DNA of 64,000 nucleotides from M3007 sp964550795 (GCA_964550795.1 CAZKBH010000005.1:62001-126000), one strand, 5' to 3'. Counted from the first letter of the stretch, positions 24,753 through 33,670 are shown. Numbers and translations are program-made. The notes: generated from the sequence alone by a model not told the origin.

Positions 24753-25334
24753 TTACTGAAAACGGACACCATTGTACACATCCGAAAAATTTAATGATAT
24801 CCCCAGTATTGGAATTGGGAATTGCTCATCAGGCAATTGGAAAGTATTAGACTCCCACGCACCCTCCGGGGTTTTGTAGCGCACTTCTACCCATAGTTTT
24901 TCGGAATCTACCAGGATGTAATTTTGGAGAGATTCAATTTTTTTGTACCGGATAAATTCGTCCACAGAATCATCAATGCGGGAATTTTTGGAGATGACTT
25001 CGAAGATCACACAAGGTTGTTTAATGAAATACGCATCGTCTCCAGCCAAGTCAATGGGATCGTTGGTAACGACTATATCAGGATACGTGTAATCTTTCAA
25101 TGGACTTATCTGTACTTTGACACTTTCCGCGTAAATCTGGTATTGCTGTCCTTTTAACATTTGCTCCAAGAGGCTTCTAAGCAAAAAGCAAATCGTGTTG
25201 TGAATCCGTGTAGTTCCGGGCATTGGTATCAATTGGTTGTCAATAAATTCGTGTCGAATTTCCGAGCGTTCCTCGAATTCGACGTACTCCTCTACCGTCA
25301 TGGGGCGTGTATCGGTCAGTGTGTATTCTTTCAT
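24753..25334 (-). CDS. Uma2-family putative endonuclease (DUF820), copy 3
   Basis: 193-residue Uma2 protein, first gene of the Uma2-Uma2-acpH unit. The ATG at 25334 is preferred over an in-frame start 11 codons upstream because copy 2 starts at the same residue (MKEYTLTDTRPMTVEEY) and the -7 box would otherwise lie within the gene. Core motifs are YTYPDIVVTNDP and VIFEVISKNSR, so the nuclease residues Asp, Glu and Lys are all present. The promoter -7 box TATTTTTG (25355-25362 on the minus strand) is the same octamer, followed by TCCA, as before copy 1 at 12461. Confidence 0.85.
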   Translation of the reverse strand: MKEYTLTDTRPMTVEEYVEFEERSEIRHEFIDNQLIPMPGTTRIHNTICFLLRSLLEQMLKGQQYQIYAESVKVQISPLKDYTYPDIVVTNDPIDLAGDDAYFIKQPCVIFEVISKNSRIDDSVDEFIRYKKIESLQNYILVDSEKLWVEVRYKTPEGAWESNTFQLPDEQFPIPILGISLNFSDVYNGVRFQ

Positions 25335-25466
25335 GGGCTTAATTTTTTGCTGGACAAAAATAAGCAAACGCGACGTACTCCCCTAAAGTTTTGAACTTTG
25401 CGCAGCAATAACCTTAATCGCCACGTCGAGCGGTCTAAATTCCAGTACTGCAACGGTTTCGTCCAC

Positions 25467-25474
25467 TACTTTTG
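25467..25474 (+). promoter_or_regulatory. Promoter -7 box directly before the acetoacetyl-CoA synthetase start
   Basis: TACTTTTG matches TAnnTTTG perfectly and ends 6 bp before the ATG at 25481. With the usual distance to the transcription start, the mRNA would have almost no leader. No clear -33 TTTG is seen, so confidence is limited. Confidence 0.4.
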
Positions 25475-25480
25475 CCCACT

Positions 25481-27529
25481 ATGTCCAACACCACCACACC
25501 TGCCCCCAAAATGCTCTGGCAACCCTCTCCGGCCCTTTTGCGCGACTGCAATCTTGCCCAATACAGCGCATGGCTGGCAAAAGAAAAAAACCTGTATTTC
25601 CAGGATTACGCCGCGCTTTGGAAATGGAGCACCGAGCAAATCGCCGACTTCTGGGAGAGCCTCTGGGAATATTTCAAAATTGCGCACCACGCACCGTATA
25701 AACAAGTGTTGTCCGGCACACAAATGCCTGATTTTAAATGGTTTGAGGGTGCAACGCTCAATTATGCAGCACATGTTTTTCGGCAAAAAACCGACGCGCG
25801 CCCGGCCATTATTTTCCAAAGCGAGCGGCATCCGCTGCGCGAAATCAGCTGGGCGGAACTCGAAAGTCAAACGGCTGCGCTCGCCCATTTTTTCCGCGAA
25901 AGCGGGATTCAGCCCGGCGACCGGATTGCGGCGTTTTTGCCCAATTCGCCCCATGCCGTGATTGCCGTGCTGGCCACCATGTCGGTGGGTGCGGTATGGT
26001 CCAGTTGTTCGCCTGATTTTGGTGCAGCGAGTGTGGCGGATCGTTTTGCCCAGATTCAGCCCCGGATTTTCATCGCCGTAGATGGCTACGCTTATGGCGG
26101 CAAAGCCTTTGACAAACGGGACACCGTGCGCGAAATTTGTCAACTATTACCCAGCGTGGAAAAGGTAATTTTTGTGCCTTTCCTCGACGAAAACGCCACC
26201 TTATCGGCAGAAAAAGAGGTCGTCTCCTGGGATCAAGTCATTTCCGCTCATTCATCATCCATCATTCATCGTTCATCATTTAACATTCATCGTTCATCAT
26301 TTAACATTCATCATTCATCATCCATCATTCATCATTCATCATTCTCAGACCCCCTCTGGATTCTCTACTCCTCCGGCACCACGGGCGTCCCCAAAGCCAT
26401 TGTGCATTCGCATGGCGGTAATTTGCTGGAGCACCTGAAATACCTGCATTTTCACAACGATATTCGTCCCGGGGAGCGTTTTTTCTGGTTCTCCACCACG
26501 GGCTGGATGATGTGGAATTTCACCGTCGGCGCACTCATGACCGGCGCGACGATTGTGTTGTACGACGGCAGTCCGGGGTTCCCCAATATCAATGTGTTGT
26601 GGGAATTGGCCGAAAAAACCAGGATTACCCATTTTGGCACCAGTGCGCCGTTTTTGGTCAGTTGTATGAAAGCGGGTATTTCGCCGAAGACGGATTTTGA
26701 CCTGAGTCATTTGCGCAGCATTGGCTCTACGGGATCACCCTTGCCGCCCGAAGCTTTTGGCTGGGTGTACGAAAACATCAAATCCGATTTGTGGCTGTCG
26801 AGCATGGCCGGAGGAACCGATGTCTGTACCGCCTGGGTCGGTGGAAACCCGCAACTGCCTGTTTATCAAGGAGAAATACAATGTCGTTGTCTCGGCTGTG
26901 CGATGGAAAGCTGGGACGAAGCGGGGCAATCCGTGCCCCTTGGCGAGGTAGGTGAAATGGTGGTAACCGAACCCATGCCCTCCATGCCCGTGTATTTTTG
27001 GGGCGACGAGGATGGCTCAAAATACCAGTCCTCTTACTTTGAACATTACCCCGGCGTTTGGCGGCACGGCGACTGGATACAACTCACGGAACGCGATAGT
27101 CTCGTCATTTTGGGGCGTTCCGATGCCACCCTCAACCGGCAGGGCGTACGCATTGGCACGGCAGAAATTTATCGGGCCCTGGATCAGATTCCTGAGCTGC
27201 GCGACAGTCTCATCATCAACCTCGAACGCCCGGACGGCTCCGACTGGATGCCGCTATTCGTGGCGCTTAACGATGGTATTTCATTAACCGACGAATTAAA
27301 AACTAAAATCAAAACCGCCCTCCGCACGGCTTATAGTCCGCGCCACGTTCCGGATGATATTTTGGAAATTCCAGAAGTTCCGTACACCATCTCCGGCAAA
27401 AAGATGGAGACCCCGGTGAAGAAAATTTTGCAACGAAAGCCGCTCGACAAGGCTTATAATCGGGATTCAATGCGAAATCCGGAGGCGATGGAGTGGTTTA
27501 TTGAAATGGCGAAGGGATTAGAGGTTTGA
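25481..27529 (+). CDS. Acetoacetate--CoA ligase (acetoacetyl-CoA synthetase) with a repeat-encoded insert
   Basis: 682-residue ANL-superfamily enzyme that activates acetoacetate with ATP and CoA, feeding ketone-body carbon into acetyl-CoA or polymer metabolism. N-terminal ACS-type region (WYFNYAxH-like GATLNYAAHVF), AMP-binding core with the P-loop LYSSGTTGVPKAIVHSHGG, the A5-type region GGTDVCTAWVGG, and the C-terminal hinge and lysine region RQGVRIGTAEIYRAL ... VPYTISGKKMETPVKK, where the catalytic Lys is expected. Length and the ending match the acetoacetate family rather than acetyl-CoA synthetase. Oddly, residues of about 257-288 (HSSSIIHRSSFNIHRSSFN...) are encoded by a low-complexity TCATTCATCA-type repeat inserted just before the P-loop strand. 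It keeps the frame, so the enzyme may still be active. A 15-bp stem overlapping the stop codon likely ends the transcript. Confidence 0.88.
   Translation: MSNTTTPAPKMLWQPSPALLRDCNLAQYSAWLAKEKNLYFQDYAALWKWSTEQIADFWESLWEYFKIAHHAPYKQVLSGTQMPDFKWFEGATLNYAAHVFRQKTDARPAIIFQSERHPLREISWAELESQTAALAHFFRESGIQPGDRIAAFLPNSPHAVIAVLATMSVGAVWSSCSPDFGAASVADRFAQIQPRIFIAVDGYAYGGKAFDKRDTVREICQLLPSVEKVIFVPFLDENATLSAEKEVVSWDQVISAHSSSIIHRSSFNIHRSSFNIHHSSSIIHHSSFSDPLWILYSSGTTGVPKAIVHSHGGNLLEHLKYLHFHNDIRPGERFFWFSTTGWMMWNFTVGALMTGATIVLYDGSPGFPNINVLWELAEKTRITHFGTSAPFLVSCMKAGISPKTDFDLSHLRSIGSTGSPLPPEAFGWVYENIKSDLWLSSMAGGTDVCTAWVGGNPQLPVYQGEIQCRCLGCAMESWDEAGQSVPLGEVGEMVVTEPMPSMPVYFWGDEDGSKYQSSYFEHYPGVWRHGDWIQLTERDSLVILGRSDATLNRQGVRIGTAEIYRALDQIPELRDSLIINLERPDGSDWMPLFVALNDGISLTDELKTKIKTALRTAYSPRHVPDDILEIPEVPYTISGKKMETPVKKILQRKPLDKAYNRDSMRNPEAMEWFIEMAKGLEV
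26249..26344 (+). repeat. In-frame CATTCATCA-type low-complexity repeat within a coding sequence
   Basis: About 96 nt of imperfect repeats of ATTCATC/TTCATCA, containing two exact tandem copies of a 21-nt unit that begins CATTCATCGTTCATC and encodes IHRSSFN. The total length is a multiple of three, and flanking protein sequence continues normally (VVSWDQVI before, DPLWILYSSG after). The same kind of repeat usually lies between genes in Bacteroidota, so its presence in a reading frame is unusual. Confidence 0.85.
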
Positions 27530-27557
27530 CAACCTGAGCTCGAATCCCTTCGCCATT
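27505..27557 (+). terminator. Stem-loop overlapping the acetoacetyl-CoA synthetase stop codon
   Basis: Exact 15-bp inverted repeat AATGGCGAAGGGATT (27505-27519) / AATCCCTTCGCCATT (27543-27557), followed by CTTATTTA. The first arm is coding (EMAKGL). The loop contains a smaller stem AGGTT/AACCT. It lies between convergent genes and could stop transcription both ways. Confidence 0.6.
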
Positions 27558-27574
27558 CTTATTTATCAGACGCA

Positions 27575-28228
27575 TTATTGAGCACGAGCCTTCAATTGCT
27601 CGTTCTCTAAAAAGTGCGTCCCACTCAAGTTTGAGTTAGCAGCCGAAATCAGCGCCTTCGCCACCTCAGCCGCCTGGATACCCCGATATTTTTTGGGTAT
27701 TATGGGCGCCAACATCACGGCCAGCCAGATGCCGATTTTCTCGCCCAGGCGAAATTCAGTCCGTTTGCCCAGCAAAAAGGAAGGCCGGGCGGATACAAAA
27801 CATTCGAATCCAAGGCCTTCGATCTTCTTTTCCAGGTCGCCCTTTGTGCGCAGATAAAAATTAGAGGAATTTGCATCTGCTCCTATCGACGATACCAGCA
27901 AATACCGGCTTGCACCGTTTTGCCGCGCAATACGGCCAATTTCGTATGGATAAGTACAGTCGATGCGGTATTGAGCCTCCTTGGAGCCAGCCTTTCGAAG
28001 GGTGGTACCTAAGGCACAAAACAAATCATCGCCCACAACTTTAGAAGGGTCTGGCTGATCAAAATCAATGGTTTCCTGAATAAGTTTCGGATGCTGGAGA
28101 TCCAAGGGGCGCCGGCCCAGCGATATGACCTGATCGTAATGCTCGCTTTCGAGCAACTGCTGCAGCAAATGGCTGCCTACAAGGCCAGAAGCGCCCAGCA
28201 CGAGTGCTTTTTTTGATGTAGAAGGCAT
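27575..28228 (-). CDS. NAD(P)-binding oxidoreductase of the HTATIP2/atypical SDR type
   Basis: 217-residue cytoplasmic Rossmann-fold protein. The glycine motif ALVLGASGLVGSHLL lies near the N terminus, followed by a basic SLGRRPLD that suggests NADP preference, FCALGTTLRKAGSKEAQYRID (typical of this atypical short-chain dehydrogenase group), YLLVSSIGADANSSNFYLRTKGDLEK with the Tyr-x3-Lys pair, and RPSFLLGKR. Members resemble human TIP30/HTATIP2; the substrate is unknown. The ATG at 28228 is used because the Rossmann motif begins about 10 residues later; a start 29 codons upstream would add an unrelated basic stretch. It is convergent with the acetoacetyl-CoA synthetase gene and lies 99 bp downstream of the helical paralog 2 gene on the same strand. 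Confidence 0.82.
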   Translation of the reverse strand: MPSTSKKALVLGASGLVGSHLLQQLLESEHYDQVISLGRRPLDLQHPKLIQETIDFDQPDPSKVVGDDLFCALGTTLRKAGSKEAQYRIDCTYPYEIGRIARQNGASRYLLVSSIGADANSSNFYLRTKGDLEKKIEGLGFECFVSARPSFLLGKRTEFRLGEKIGIWLAVMLAPIIPKKYRGIQAAEVAKALISAANSNLSGTHFLENEQLKARAQ

Positions 28229-28327
28229 AAATATGTTTTTAGAAATCTGGTGATTAAGTACCGATGATTTCGTTCTGCCGTAGTGGCGTTGTGTAGAACC
28301 ACCCCGTTTCGGCACAAAAATATAACA

Positions 28328-29734
28328 TTATCCTCCCATTTTTTCCAATAGCCATTCCCGCTCAGCTACCTGTTTTTCAGCAGCAAGATCAGCGATTAAA
28401 GATGCCTTGGCGATCGTATCCTTGGGCGACAAGCGCAGGAGTCGCTGCATGAATTTTACAAAATTCAGGTTGAGTTCCTGGTGATAGCCCAGGTTTTTTT
28501 GGCGGTTCAGGTAGGCACCAAAGCTCTGCAAGAGTGACTCCAAAGCATCTTGCTCCCCCAATTCATAATAACTCCGCACCAGCATCCGGCGGGCGTGAAG
28601 GTTATTGAGCGGGTCTTCAAATTCCACCTGCTGAAGCAGCGGCATGGCCCGGGCATAATCGGCTTTTTGGAAAAAAAGAAAGGCGCGGTTGTAGCGATAG
28701 GCGTTGTCGCGTTCGCGGGGATGTAGCGCGTTGCGATACTGCTCAATAAACTGTTCGGTCCAGTCATGTTCGCCCAAAGCTGTTCCGATCCGGATGATAT
28801 TTTTGAAGGTAAAACTGGATAAAAAACCATTGTCTGTCAATAAGTTGCGTTCCAAAGCCGCCCGGTATACTTCAAAGGCTTCCCGGATATAGATTTGGTT
28901 TCCGGCGTTCATGCGTCGGATACAACCGTTGATGGCCATTAGGTAAAGGCCGCGCATCTCTTCTTGTTCAAAACGGCTTTCATGCTCCAGCAGCAGGTGC
29001 TTCAAGCGCGCCAAATGCGCATCTTCCTCTGGAAATTGAAGCATTCGATAGGCGTGGTAATAGACCGCTACCGCAGGTGCTTCAAGCATTGGCCCCTGCT
29101 CCACTACTCCTAAAATGGCATCCAGCAGCTGCATCTGATAGGTTTGGCCAGCCACGGCCTGGTGCATGAGCGCGGAACACGCATGACGCAGCATTTCGGA
29201 CACATAAAAAATAGTCAGCTCATCCGGCAAGGGCTGGATATTCAGGCTGGAGGAGCGTTCGCGACGGGCCTTGTGTTCCAGTTTTTCCTGGTGCAATTGA
29301 TACTGGTGAAAGTGGTGTTGGGCATCGCGAACCATGCGTCGTTCCCCCTGGCCCGCGGCCTTGTTCAGGGCCTTATCGAAGAGTTTATCCATACCCCGGT
29401 TGCGGAGTGCGCGCACGAGGGTTTGTTGTTGTTCGGATTTGTCGGATTGCCATTCTACCCAAGCCAGGTATTGGCGCAAAGTGTCCAGGGAATAGGACAT
29501 GGCCAGGCGCAATCGGCTGTTGTCATAAACTTCCGTGGGGAATGCGATGTCGAATAATTTTTCGGCAGCGAATGCTTTTGGGGCTGGTTTGCCCATTTGT
29601 ATGGCCAAATATTCACACAAACGGGTTACTTCCGGGCGGCGATTGAAGAGCGGGCAGCGCACGAAATGCAGGAAAGCGCTGGATTCTTTGGCAGAAATTT
29701 GCTGAAATGCACGAATGAGAAGAGAATTAGTCAT
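28328..29734 (-). CDS. Unnamed all-helical (TPR-like) protein, paralog 2
   Basis: 468-residue soluble protein; no signal peptide or membrane helix and no family I can name. It aligns along its whole length with the 463-residue protein encoded at 4005-5396. Shared features are an N-terminal F-x2-(I/L)S-x2-E-x3-F-x-x-FV(R/Q)xPxFN, a central TD/TENGxxSxFxFxNIIxI, a TPR-like YYELGEQDALESLL, LGYH, and a C-terminal (A/T)EREWxxxxM. I take the ATG at 29734, because it aligns with the start of the paralog, over one 8 codons upstream. The composition is rich in Leu, Ala, Arg and Glu, as in helical solenoids. A scaffold role is conceivable, but nothing in the context indicates a partner. Confidence 0.7.
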   Translation of the reverse strand: MTNSLLIRAFQQISAKESSAFLHFVRCPLFNRRPEVTRLCEYLAIQMGKPAPKAFAAEKLFDIAFPTEVYDNSRLRLAMSYSLDTLRQYLAWVEWQSDKSEQQQTLVRALRNRGMDKLFDKALNKAAGQGERRMVRDAQHHFHQYQLHQEKLEHKARRERSSSLNIQPLPDELTIFYVSEMLRHACSALMHQAVAGQTYQMQLLDAILGVVEQGPMLEAPAVAVYYHAYRMLQFPEEDAHLARLKHLLLEHESRFEQEEMRGLYLMAINGCIRRMNAGNQIYIREAFEVYRAALERNLLTDNGFLSSFTFKNIIRIGTALGEHDWTEQFIEQYRNALHPRERDNAYRYNRAFLFFQKADYARAMPLLQQVEFEDPLNNLHARRMLVRSYYELGEQDALESLLQSFGAYLNRQKNLGYHQELNLNFVKFMQRLLRLSPKDTIAKASLIADLAAEKQVAEREWLLEKMGG

Positions 29735-29850
29735 GATTATTGGGTGAGTCTGAGTCACGTTTTTGCATAAAAATTCTACAAATATCTATTTAATATCCTG
29801 TAAATCAATTTTTTAAGAAAAATTATTCTCTACATCGTTTGTTTTTTGTA

Positions 29851-29882
29851 TTTGCTGAGAGAAGCACCGTTACGGACATTTG
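29851..29882 (+). promoter_or_regulatory. Probable promoter of the BNR-repeat protein gene
   Basis: TTTG (29851-29854) is followed after 20 nt by GACATTTG (29875-29882), one base off TAnnTTTG, and ends 34 bp before the ATG at 29917. Confidence 0.4.
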
Positions 29883-29916
29883 CAGCATGGATTTCACTAT
29901 TAAATTCTTCTGACTT

Positions 29917-32900
29917 ATGAAAAGGTATCTACTCGCTATAATCTTGTTGGGTTTAAATCTTGTGTTGCATGCTCAAAACGGGTATTGGGAAGAGGCGAAG
30001 GGGCCGTATGGGGGAGAGGGGCATCTTTTTTTAGCTTCAAATGGGAAACTCATTTACAGCTCTTTCGTCTCCGGAATGCGGACTTGTGTTTCATTTGACA
30101 ATGGAGTCTCCTGGAATCAAATACCAAACATTGTTATTGACTCCAGTGCCACGGGGAATTTTGCAATAACAGCGGGCAATGGTGGTAATTTTTATAAGAC
30201 TCTACGATATTCTAACGGAGTAGGTCATGTGTACCGATCTTCTGATAATGGCGAGACTTGGAATTATACCTTCTCGGCGGACAGCATACCTGATTTTGTA
30301 GAAACCCCAAACGGAATCTTGATTGGCACAAACGGAAACAAATTGCTTCGTTCAGCAGATGGAGGACAAAATTGGAACGTTGTTTTTGAGGGGGATTCAA
30401 TCAATTCTATCGGCCCACTTGAGGTCGGAAACGGCGGTAACACTTGGGCATACTTTGGACAGGATTCTTTACTTCGATCAAAGGATAGCGGGCAAACATG
30501 GTCGAAGCTTTTTGCTCCAATAACAGGCACCGAAATACATGTTACCAATAATGGGACCATCATTATTTCTGGGACACAAGGCCTCTATCGCTCAAACAAT
30601 AATGGAATTAGCTACCAAAAATTTATAATAGATACTACGTCAGGTGCACAAAAAGGCACCTTTTGCACACTCTCTTCAGGCAGAGTCCTTTATTCAGGAG
30701 ATAGTTATTCAGGGACAAAAAATCTTTTTTACTCTGATAATAATGGCACAACTTGGTCTTCTTTGGGCGCGCCGTCGCAGGTTGTTAGACTAGCAAATAT
30801 CGAACTTTCAGACGGCACTATTTTCTGTAATAGAGTTAGAGGACTATATCGTTCTACTGACGGCGGACTAACTTGGGAATTTTCCTCAAAAGGTATTCGA
30901 TCTTACATTTCAAAGTTGTTTTTTGCTTCCACTGATACCATTTATGCCGGGCAAGTTGGCAATATTCAGCGGACTTTTGATGGTGGAGAAAATTGGGAAA
31001 AAATTTCACACGACTCTTTTGAGAGGGGGATAGTTTATGGGCTTTATGACGATAAAAAGCTGATTTTTATGCTCAATGAGCGTCTTTATGTCTCCCCAGA
31101 CGGAGGCAATACACAGCTTGACATTACCCCACCTGTTCAAATTAGTGGCCCTAACACCAATTATGGAAATTTTGATTTTATAGCAGCTGTAAACCCTGCT
31201 ACTAAAACATTTTTTGCTTCAAATCCGCTAAAATCCTTTAGATCAACCAATGAGGGCCAGTCTTGGGAGGAAATCCCGGACATAACACGATTAAGAGACA
31301 TTCAATTTCACTCCAATGGATCAATTTATGCCCGGGGTGGAGACTCTGGTTGGTGGGGTGCAAACCTGTATAAATCCACTGATGATGGCTCCTCTTGGGA
31401 AATAGTGCTAGATTCCGTAACAAATATGTGTATTTCTAAGTCAGGAAGCGTATTTGCCTTCAAACAAAGGAGGCTTTTTAAATGGGATGAGATTTCCTCA
31501 ACGTGGCTCGAAAAAAATACACATATGGCCTTTTGGCCAAACGTATCATCGTATATATTATCCAATAGTCAAGGCTTCTTATTTGTGTATGATGCGTCAA
31601 ACGACCGTATTTTGATGAGTGTAAATGAGGGTGATACATGGCAATCGCAAACTCCTTTAAGTAGTGCTTTCAACTTAGAACAATTCCCGATCCCATTTTC
31701 CGCAGTTTGGGAAATCGGACCTGACGAACACCTTTACTTAGTTACATCTGCCGGTATGTTCCGATCCTCCAAATCCACCCTCGAAGGTGCTTTTCTTCGA
31801 GGACAAATTCACCGAGACGAAGATGATGACTGTCTAACCTACGAAACAAACTCTCCCCTCAAAAACTGGGGCGTCAAGGCAACAAACGAAGCGGATACCT
31901 ATACCACCACCAATCAACATGGCGAATACGTAATGCTCCTGGATACGGGCATATACAATGTCTCCGTTGCCCCGATAAATGGCATCTGGTGGGATGTGTG
32001 TGATAGCCTCAAAACTGTTGCCCTTGAGCAAATCGGCGAAAGTGACACCCTCAATTTCTCCGCCCTACCCCTCGCCAATTGCCCGCTCATCTCCGTCAAC
32101 GTCGCCACTCCCCAACTCCGTCGTTGCTTTGACAATTCAGTCTATGTGGAATTTTGTAACCAAGGCACCGAAACTGCCGATTCCGCCTGGGTGGATGTTA
32201 CACTCGATCCCTTCCTGACCTTGGTCAGCACCGCCCAGCCGCATGAAGTGCAGGCCAACGGAGCCATTCGTTTCTTCATTGGCGATGTGCCCAGCGGCGA
32301 TTGTGGCCAATTTCAACTCACCGTTTATGTAAACTGCGATTCCACCGTCCTCGGACAAACCCACTGCATCACCGCACGTGGATTCCCTGACACACTTTGC
32401 ACCGTTTTACCCGCCTGGTCGGGCGCAAACATCCGGGCCAGTGCGACCTGCCAGGATTCTATCCTACAATTTAAACTCGAAAACGACGGCACTGCGCCCT
32501 CCCAAACCCTGGAATACATCATCATCGAAGACGATGTGGTGCTTTTTTCAGGACAAAAAAACTACACCACAGGAGAGTCCATTACCATGGAATATCCGGC
32601 CAATGGCAGCACCTGGCGCATCGAATCGGCTCAGGAACCCGGCCACCCATTCTCCTTCCTGGCACTGGCTTTCGCGGAAGGTTGCGGAGGCTTTGGAAGT
32701 TTGGGTTTCATCAACCAATTCCCTGTGAACGGCTCGTCGCCCTCCTGGCATCGAATGTGTGTAGAAAACATCGGCGCGTACGACCCCAACGACAAACAAG
32801 GCTTCCCCCTTGGAACAGGTTCAGAACACAATATCCGCCCCGGCCAAACCATTGACTACTTAGTCCGTTTCCAAAACACAGGTACCGACACGGCATTTAC

Positions 32901-33486
32901 GGTGGTTATCCGCGATACCCTTTCAGCATTCCTGGACCCGCTCAGTATCCGCCCGGGAGCCAGCAGCCACGCTTACACCTGGAGTCTCAGCGGACAGGGC
33001 GTCATCAACTTCACGTTCAATAACATCATGTTGCCCGATTCCAACGTAAATGAACCCGCTTCAAATGGCTTTGTACAATTCAGCATTACCCCGTACCTGG
33101 ATGTTCCGCTGGGCAGCGTCATCGAAAATGATGCGGCGATTTATTTCGATTTCAACGAGCCCATCATCACCAACACGACCTGGCATACCATTCAAAAAAG
33201 CCCGCTGACCAGCGCCCTTTGGTCTGAACCCCAAAAAACCGCCCCCAGTTTGCTCGTCTGGCCCAATCCATTCAACGAGCGTATCAGTGTCCGACTAAAT
33301 CAAAAAACAAGCGGCTCCCTGCTGCTCAAAATTTATGACAGCCGCGGAACTTTGGTCGCGCAAAAGGCCACCAACGGTCCGGAAATCGAATTGAATGCCC
33401 GACAACTCCCAGCTGGGTTGTATTGGGCGGAAGTCCGGGATGCGCAGGGGAGCTTGCTGGGGAATGGGAAATTGGTGAAGGAGTAG
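29917..33486 (+). CDS. Secreted BNR/sortilin-type propeller protein with T9SS sorting domain
   Basis: 1189-residue exported protein. The signal peptide MKRYLLAIILLGLNLVLHAQ is followed by a long run of BNR/Asp-box repeats over about 22-620 (YRSSDNGETWNY, LLRSADGGQNWNV, LYRSTDGGLTWEF, LYKSTDDGSSWEI), which form one or two beta-propellers like sialidase or sortilin. Then come a carboxypeptidase-regulatory-like module (about 628-690), a DUF11/DUF7619-like region beginning at YDPNDKQGFPLG (about 950-1085), and a T9SS sorting domain (VWPNPFNERISV ... GLYWAEV). From about residue 690 onward it parallels the SprB-repeat protein encoded at 826-3579, so the two are variants with swapped N-terminal display domains. 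No sialidase catalytic residues are evident. A 126-bp palindrome follows 22 bp after the stop. Confidence 0.83.
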   Translation: MKRYLLAIILLGLNLVLHAQNGYWEEAKGPYGGEGHLFLASNGKLIYSSFVSGMRTCVSFDNGVSWNQIPNIVIDSSATGNFAITAGNGGNFYKTLRYSNGVGHVYRSSDNGETWNYTFSADSIPDFVETPNGILIGTNGNKLLRSADGGQNWNVVFEGDSINSIGPLEVGNGGNTWAYFGQDSLLRSKDSGQTWSKLFAPITGTEIHVTNNGTIIISGTQGLYRSNNNGISYQKFIIDTTSGAQKGTFCTLSSGRVLYSGDSYSGTKNLFYSDNNGTTWSSLGAPSQVVRLANIELSDGTIFCNRVRGLYRSTDGGLTWEFSSKGIRSYISKLFFASTDTIYAGQVGNIQRTFDGGENWEKISHDSFERGIVYGLYDDKKLIFMLNERLYVSPDGGNTQLDITPPVQISGPNTNYGNFDFIAAVNPATKTFFASNPLKSFRSTNEGQSWEEIPDITRLRDIQFHSNGSIYARGGDSGWWGANLYKSTDDGSSWEIVLDSVTNMCISKSGSVFAFKQRRLFKWDEISSTWLEKNTHMAFWPNVSSYILSNSQGFLFVYDASNDRILMSVNEGDTWQSQTPLSSAFNLEQFPIPFSAVWEIGPDEHLYLVTSAGMFRSSKSTLEGAFLRGQIHRDEDDDCLTYETNSPLKNWGVKATNEADTYTTTNQHGEYVMLLDTGIYNVSVAPINGIWWDVCDSLKTVALEQIGESDTLNFSALPLANCPLISVNVATPQLRRCFDNSVYVEFCNQGTETADSAWVDVTLDPFLTLVSTAQPHEVQANGAIRFFIGDVPSGDCGQFQLTVYVNCDSTVLGQTHCITARGFPDTLCTVLPAWSGANIRASATCQDSILQFKLENDGTAPSQTLEYIIIEDDVVLFSGQKNYTTGESITMEYPANGSTWRIESAQEPGHPFSFLALAFAEGCGGFGSLGFINQFPVNGSSPSWHRMCVENIGAYDPNDKQGFPLGTGSEHNIRPGQTIDYLVRFQNTGTDTAFTVVIRDTLSAFLDPLSIRPGASSHAYTWSLSGQGVINFTFNNIMLPDSNVNEPASNGFVQFSITPYLDVPLGSVIENDAAIYFDFNEPIITNTTWHTIQKSPLTSALWSEPQKTAPSLLVWPNPFNERISVRLNQKTSGSLLLKIYDSRGTLVAQKATNGPEIELNARQLPAGLYWAEVRDAQGSLLGNGKLVKE

Positions 33487-33508
33487 CGTAAGAATTTCTG
33501 AAATTGAG

Positions 33509-33634
33509 GTGCCTCATAAGTGGTGGTATGGCCTTCAGGCCGTCGGGAGAAGGGGCGTTTACGCCCATTATTGCTGCGCCATAAATGGCGCACTTCCCGA
33601 CGGCCTGAAGGCCATACCACCACTATGAGGCACC
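33509..33634. repeat. Family D 126-bp cloverleaf-like palindrome
   Basis: The outer arms (33509-33549 and 33595-33634) pair over about 40 bp with a single extra A, from GGTGCCTCATA to CCGTCGGGA. The 45-nt centre contains two more hairpins, GGGCGT-TT-ACGCCC (33553-33566) and TGCGCCA-TAAA-TGGCGCA (33575-33592). The whole therefore folds as one long stem topped by two short ones. It lies between the convergent BNR-protein and HMA-protein genes. Open frames across it (beginning MVVWPSGRRE) exist on both strands but reflect the palindrome. Confidence 0.9.
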
Positions 33635-33670
33635 CTCTGAAACCAAATCAAAATATCCAAGTAAGAACGA

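Noticed and set aside
24753..25367. Longer start for Uma2 copy 3 (11 codons upstream)
   Set aside because: The -7 promoter box would lie inside the gene and copy 2 begins at the later Met.
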